Part shown: positions 61,601-64,000 of the stretch, piece by piece
How positions within the stretch are numbered: position 1 is the stretch's first letter
How the letters are laid out: the number at the start of each line of letters is the position of its first letter
From: Streptomyces corallincola
GTDB lineage: Bacteria; Actinomycetota; Actinomycetes; Streptomycetales; Streptomycetaceae
Length of the DNA stretch: 64,000 bases
Direction of reading: 5' to 3'
NCBI RefSeq assembly: GCF_019104725.1
Contig: NZ_JAHRXF010000014.1
Location: 61,905 to 125,904, forward strand
Notes under the pieces: model-generated
What the model was told of the DNA's origin: nothing
What the model saw: the letters and a program-made list of their open reading frames with translations, nothing else
Databases searched by the model: none
Position numbers and translations under genes: made by a program

Positions 61601-63658
61601 GCCGGTGGTCAGCGCGGCGACGGCGTCACGGTCGGCCTTGAACGCGGCCGAGAACCGGGACATCAGCCCCCGGTGCCGCTCGGCGAACCGCTGGACCAGG
61701 TCGGCCAGGCCGTCGGCGGCAAGCACCTGCTCGCCGAACACGTCGGCGGCCTCGGCGCGGGCGGCCCCGGCCGCGTCCAGCGCGGTACGCAGCTCTTCCG
61801 CCGCCGTGTGTGCCCGGCGCAGGGCACCGGGCTCGAACCAGCCACGCGGCGGCCGGTGTCCGGCGCGGGTGAGATCCGCGAGCGCGCACAGCGTGAACGC
61901 GTCGGCCGGGTTCCCGGGCTTGGCCATGCCGAGCAGGTCGGCGAGCTGGGCGGCCTGCTCGGAGGTGTCGTCGGGGAGGCTGCCGTCGGCGTCGGCGGGC
62001 GCGTCCGGCAGGTCGCCCCGCAGAGTGCGGACGAGCCGCTGCACCTCCCGCGCGGTGTCCGGTTCGGGGCCCGCCGCGGCGAACGGGCGCCGTGCGGCGG
62101 CGGCGCGCAGCGCGTCCAGGGCGTCGGCGGCCTCGGTGACGGCCTGGGGGGCGTTGTCGCCGGTCAGGCCGCGCCAGGGGAAGGACTCGCCCTCGGCTGC
62201 GGGCCGCCAGGCGCGGGCCAACGCCCGTGCCGCCGCGCCGAGTTCCTGGAGCGCGCCCGCGCTCAGGCCCCGGGCCGCCTTCGCGTCGTCGGCACCGAGC
62301 GGCAGCGCCGGGGTCCCGGCCTGCTCCAGCAGCACCAGCCTGCCCAGCACGTCGTGCAGGGTACGGCCCAGGGGTTCGCGGGTCTCGTTCATCGCGGCGG
62401 CGTACCCGGACAGCCCCTCGCGCAGCCTGCGGGCCTGGTCCAACTCGTGCTCGGCGGCCCCGGCGACCCGGGTCTCGGTGGTGAGGACGCGGGCGAGTTC
62501 GGTGGCGACGGCCTTCTTGCCGGTGTCACCGCTGTGCAGGGCGAGCACGAAGTCCCCGAGCCCCACCCCGCGCAGCCGGTTGCGTACGACGTCCAGCGCC
62601 GCCGCCTTCTCACTGACGAACAGCACGCTGCGCCCGGCGTGCATCAGCGCGGCGATCATGTTGGTGATGGTCTGGCTCTTGCCGGTGCCGGGCGGGCCAC
62701 TCATCACGAAGGAGCGCTGGTCGAGGGCGGCGGCGATGCACTGCCGCTGCGAGGCGTCGGCGTCCAGGACCAGCGGGGTGCGCTCGGGGAGCTGGAGCTC
62801 GTCGATGCGGTCGAGGTCGGGCGGGTCGAAGGCGATCAGTCCGTCCTCCACGTCCGCGTCGGGCCCGAGGGCGACGGCCCGCACCAGCGGGTGTTCCAGA
62901 ATGCGGTCCTCGTTCTGCTGGAGGTCCTGGTACATGGCTTCCCGGTGCGAGGCGAACAGCCCGAGCACCGCCCGCTCCGCGACCGCCCAGCCGCCCTGTC
63001 CGGCCACCGCCTTCCGCGCGGCGGCGAGCACCGCGGGCAGGTCGGTGACATCGGTGCCGGTGACCGCGGTCCACTCCACCCCGAGCCGCTCCAGCTTCAC
63101 CGCGAGCGCCGGGTTGTGGATACGGTCCTGGTCCTCGGCCGGGTGCAGCCGGTACCGGCGGTTCCCGTCCCGCCGGATCTCCACGGGTACGAGGAGCAGC
63201 GGGGCGGCGCTGGACTCCTGCGCCCCGGCCTCCCGCCAGTCGAGCATGCCGATGCCGAGCCAGAGCACCCAGAGGCCGTAGTCGTTGAACATCTGGGCGG
63301 ACTTCTGGCGCAGTTGGTACAGGGCGGCGTCGAGTCCGGCCTGGGTGGTCTTCTGGGTGACGAGTCCGGGGCGGGCGCCGCGAGCGGTGGCGGGTTTCGC
63401 GGCACCGGACGCGGAGCCGTCGGCCGTGTCGTCGCCGGACTTGCCGAGAGTCACGCCGGGGCCGCGTTCGGGGACCGGGGCGAACTCCCAGCCCCGGCCG
63501 AGGTCCGCGAGCAGGGGCCCGGCGTCCGGCAGGGTGATCTCCAGGCTGGCGGTCCTGGTGTGCCGGAAGTTGAGCAGCCGGTTGCGCCCGCCCATGTCCA
63601 GCAGGGAGTTGCGCCAGCCGTCGAGGACGGTCCGCAGGGCGGGACGCTGAGGGGTCAT
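58682..63658 (-). CDS. DUF4011-helicase-nuclease-DUF3320 protein (Hhe-type anti-phage candidate)
   Basis: A 1658-residue multidomain protein. The N-terminus WRNSLLDMGGRNRLLNFRHTRTASLEI is the DUF4011 signature. A split SF1 helicase follows: Walker A SGPPGTGKSQTITNMIAAL near residue 320, DEExQ-type motif VVVFDEASQVRPGD near 1000, VAGDEKQLPPT near 1025, and the C-terminal motifs SVQGDERDVMIMSVGYGP and LNVAVTRAR (about 1203-1245). Next comes a Vsr/MTES_1575-like endonuclease domain (about 1300-1390) with GYRIDLGV, GIECDGAMYHSS and LHRIWGTDWYRG. A Pro-rich linker and a DUF3320 region (EGPVHEDLLVQRAREAWGVGRAGNRI) end it. This domain order matches single-gene Hhe defence proteins. ATG 63658 follows AGGAGG. 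Confidence 0.88.
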   Translation of the reverse strand: MTPQRPALRTVLDGWRNSLLDMGGRNRLLNFRHTRTASLEITLPDAGPLLADLGRGWEFAPVPERGPGVTLGKSGDDTADGSASGAAKPATARGARPGLVTQKTTQAGLDAALYQLRQKSAQMFNDYGLWVLWLGIGMLDWREAGAQESSAAPLLLVPVEIRRDGNRRYRLHPAEDQDRIHNPALAVKLERLGVEWTAVTGTDVTDLPAVLAAARKAVAGQGGWAVAERAVLGLFASHREAMYQDLQQNEDRILEHPLVRAVALGPDADVEDGLIAFDPPDLDRIDELQLPERTPLVLDADASQRQCIAAALDQRSFVMSGPPGTGKSQTITNMIAALMHAGRSVLFVSEKAAALDVVRNRLRGVGLGDFVLALHSGDTGKKAVATELARVLTTETRVAGAAEHELDQARRLREGLSGYAAAMNETREPLGRTLHDVLGRLVLLEQAGTPALPLGADDAKAARGLSAGALQELGAAARALARAWRPAAEGESFPWRGLTGDNAPQAVTEAADALDALRAAAARRPFAAAGPEPDTAREVQRLVRTLRGDLPDAPADADGSLPDDTSEQAAQLADLLGMAKPGNPADAFTLCALADLTRAGHRPPRGWFEPGALRRAHTAAEELRTALDAAGAARAEAADVFGEQVLAADGLADLVQRFAERHRGLMSRFSAAFKADRDAVAALTTGGVWDKSLVARLGDALAWQRTVREVARLADTHTDLLGRYTPRTADAVPALDAALATADRATELGAPAVRPDLLADLLADGTADDPLPALLAENVRRALGAWCAVAAARAARWTRSAEALLALFDTDRRTRLSPALLGPLRQAGQVLDTLRADPEGPDVWRAHLDARAVLARHGADALVPAAAERGLDPEGLPGVVEQAVLRAWADDLLAGDQRLRGARSADLDARVADFREADRRLVAAAAGAVVEACNRRRPRSFAGGSAAVIVREAEKKTRHMPVRELLGRTREVVQTVKPCFMMSPLTVSQFLPPDFHFDVVVFDEASQVRPGDAVNCVYRGRTLIVAGDEKQLPPTSFFDSAVDDDSDEYAEDVPDSFESLLHACKAGSLRELPLRWHYRSRHENLITFSNREFYANSMITFPGALDEGNDVGVAFLDGGGVYDRGGRRDNRAEAETVARRVLHHFDTRPGRTLGVVALSQAQASAIDLAVQQARLARPDLDHCFTEDRLDGFFVKNLESVQGDERDVMIMSVGYGPDEHGRLGLNFGPINKDGGWRRLNVAVTRARYRMEVVASFRGAALPDSPNESVQYLKRYLEYAQNGPAVLARDAVRADAEPDSPFEESVLAVLRGWGYRVEPQVGVAGYRIDLGVRHPELPGAYALGIECDGAMYHSSRAARDRDRLREQVLNGLGWRLHRIWGTDWYRGRAAAELRLREAVEQAVARGPLGLAPAPAPEPAASGPAEAYDSTPATPVESHPEHPPPAVPSPRTPGADEHPAPAGPERVPVRIGAADRPWSAPYRTGDLTPVRSPHELHTVEARPRLRTLLAGIIEAEGPVHEDLLVQRAREAWGVGRAGNRIRDNVREVAAALVRTRRFTADGPFYDTRDRDTLRARRPEDGTAPRKVQHIAPAERHLALYGLSVECPGMSEDELIKLACEFFGYRRTGKDIRETFVQDVAALRAAGRLGGGPDRVVAVRTE

Positions 63659-63855
63659 GGGCGGGATACCTCCTGAAAGCGCGCAGGGGCAACCACCCGA
63701 ACCGGCCCCCCGATCCCACCTGACTATCAGTTCACCGGCGCCGGTACATCATCGACCGGTGACACGATATGAATTCGTTGCAGACAAAAGGGGGAGAGAG
63801 TGTGCCGATTCCGTTCGCTCACTTGACCGATCCGGTCGGGTCGTGAACGGCAACC

Positions 63856-63898
63856 GGCGGGCCGCTCCGGCGCGTTGAACGCTCCGGGACGGCCCGCC
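63856..63898 (-). terminator. Hairpin downstream of the partial pgi-like gene
   Basis: GGCGGGCCG (63856-63864) pairs with CGGCCCGCC (63890-63898), with an inner CCGG/CCGG pairing. It lies 21 bp past the stop of the gene at the window edge and may end its transcription before the helicase promoter region (63659-63855), in which I see no other feature. Confidence 0.5.
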
Positions 63899-63918
63899 GT
63901 CGCCTTGGGAACACCCGG

Positions 63919-64000
63919 TCAGCTACGGCCGCGCAGCTCGCGGTACTGCCCCACCAGGGCCGTGGTGGACGGGTCCAGACCGGGCACGTCGGTGCCCTCC
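63919..64000 (-). CDS. C-terminal end of a gene, probably glucose-6-phosphate isomerase, partial
   Basis: The last 26 codons read EGTDVPGLDPSTTALVGQYR and then ELRGRS before TGA. The YRELRGR ending is what I recall at the C-terminus of actinobacterial Pgi proteins, and pgi commonly neighbours this pentose phosphate cluster in Streptomyces. The fragment is too short for certainty. Confidence 0.5.
   Translation of the reverse strand, partial: EGTDVPGLDPSTTALVGQYRELRGRS

Noticed and set aside
59294..63676. A 1460-codon plus-strand frame opposite the helicase gene
   Set aside because: Translation is Gly/Val/Arg-rich without motifs, while the minus-strand frame has intact helicase and nuclease motifs and a Shine-Dalgarno.
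1..64000. tRNA, rRNA or phage integration sites
   Set aside because: Reading the intergenic regions I found no cloverleaf-like sequence with conserved T-loop, no rRNA segments and no integrase; a tRNAscan run would settle short cases.

Overview
The window is high-GC actinobacterial chromosomal DNA, almost certainly Streptomyces. Evidence: strong G/C bias at codon third positions, frequent GTG starts, ATGA/GTGA gene overlaps, several apparently leaderless genes, and a gene order (cobalamin genes, LAETG surface protein, ectABCD, dapD, suf operon, ctaA/ctaB, tkt-tal-zwf-opcA-pgl) that I recall from the Streptomyces core chromosome. I see no rRNA, tRNA, CRISPR array, prophage or intact transposase.

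Layout. 1-2.7 kb: end of a cobalamin operon (methyltransferase tail, cobH, cbiX, cobC), closed by a hairpin. 2.8-7.7 kb: a minus-strand LAETG cell-wall protein, an amidohydrolase with a MITE-like element inserted just upstream of its start, and a polar amino-acid ABC transporter with a clear promoter/operator. 8-12.6 kb: a class V aminotransferase and the complete ectoine/5-hydroxyectoine operon ectABCD. 12.6-23.3 kb: single genes (aminotransferase, DsbA/FrnE-like protein, GNAT, DUF1349, class B PBP, purine/NCS2 permease, HAD acid phosphatase, TIGR03086 protein, uronate-dehydrogenase-like SDR) and a DeoR regulator. 23.4-27.6 kb: a polyol/sugar ABC uptake operon with a zinc dehydrogenase and no ATPase gene. 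27.8-35.9 kb: a double TerD protein, a PhoX-type phosphatase behind a PHO box, an acidic conserved protein, a secreted nuclease and small genes. 36.2-38.2 kb: dapD, then an SMR transporter/TetR pair with twin operators. 38.3-45 kb: the sufR-B-D-ferredoxin-C-S-U-T iron-sulfur operon with a SufR-type box. 45-51.5 kb: AAC(3)-like acetyltransferase, ABC-2 exporter, ctaA, amidohydrolase, ctaB. 52-58.6 kb: the pentose phosphate operon. 58.7-63.7 kb: a 1658-residue DUF4011-helicase-nuclease-DUF3320 protein of the single-gene anti-phage (Hhe) type, between pgl and what looks like the end of pgi.

The least explained signal is a dispersed family of 15-bp-period tandem repeats (core near CCACATGTGGGCCCG) in five clusters between 12.5 and 30.8 kb. 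Four are intergenic. One runs in frame into the N-terminus of a GNAT gene.

Functional links: ctaA and ctaB make heme A; Tkt, Tal, Zwf, OpcA and Pgl form the oxidative and non-oxidative pentose phosphate branches; the suf genes make Fe-S clusters under SufR feedback; the ect genes make compatible solutes.
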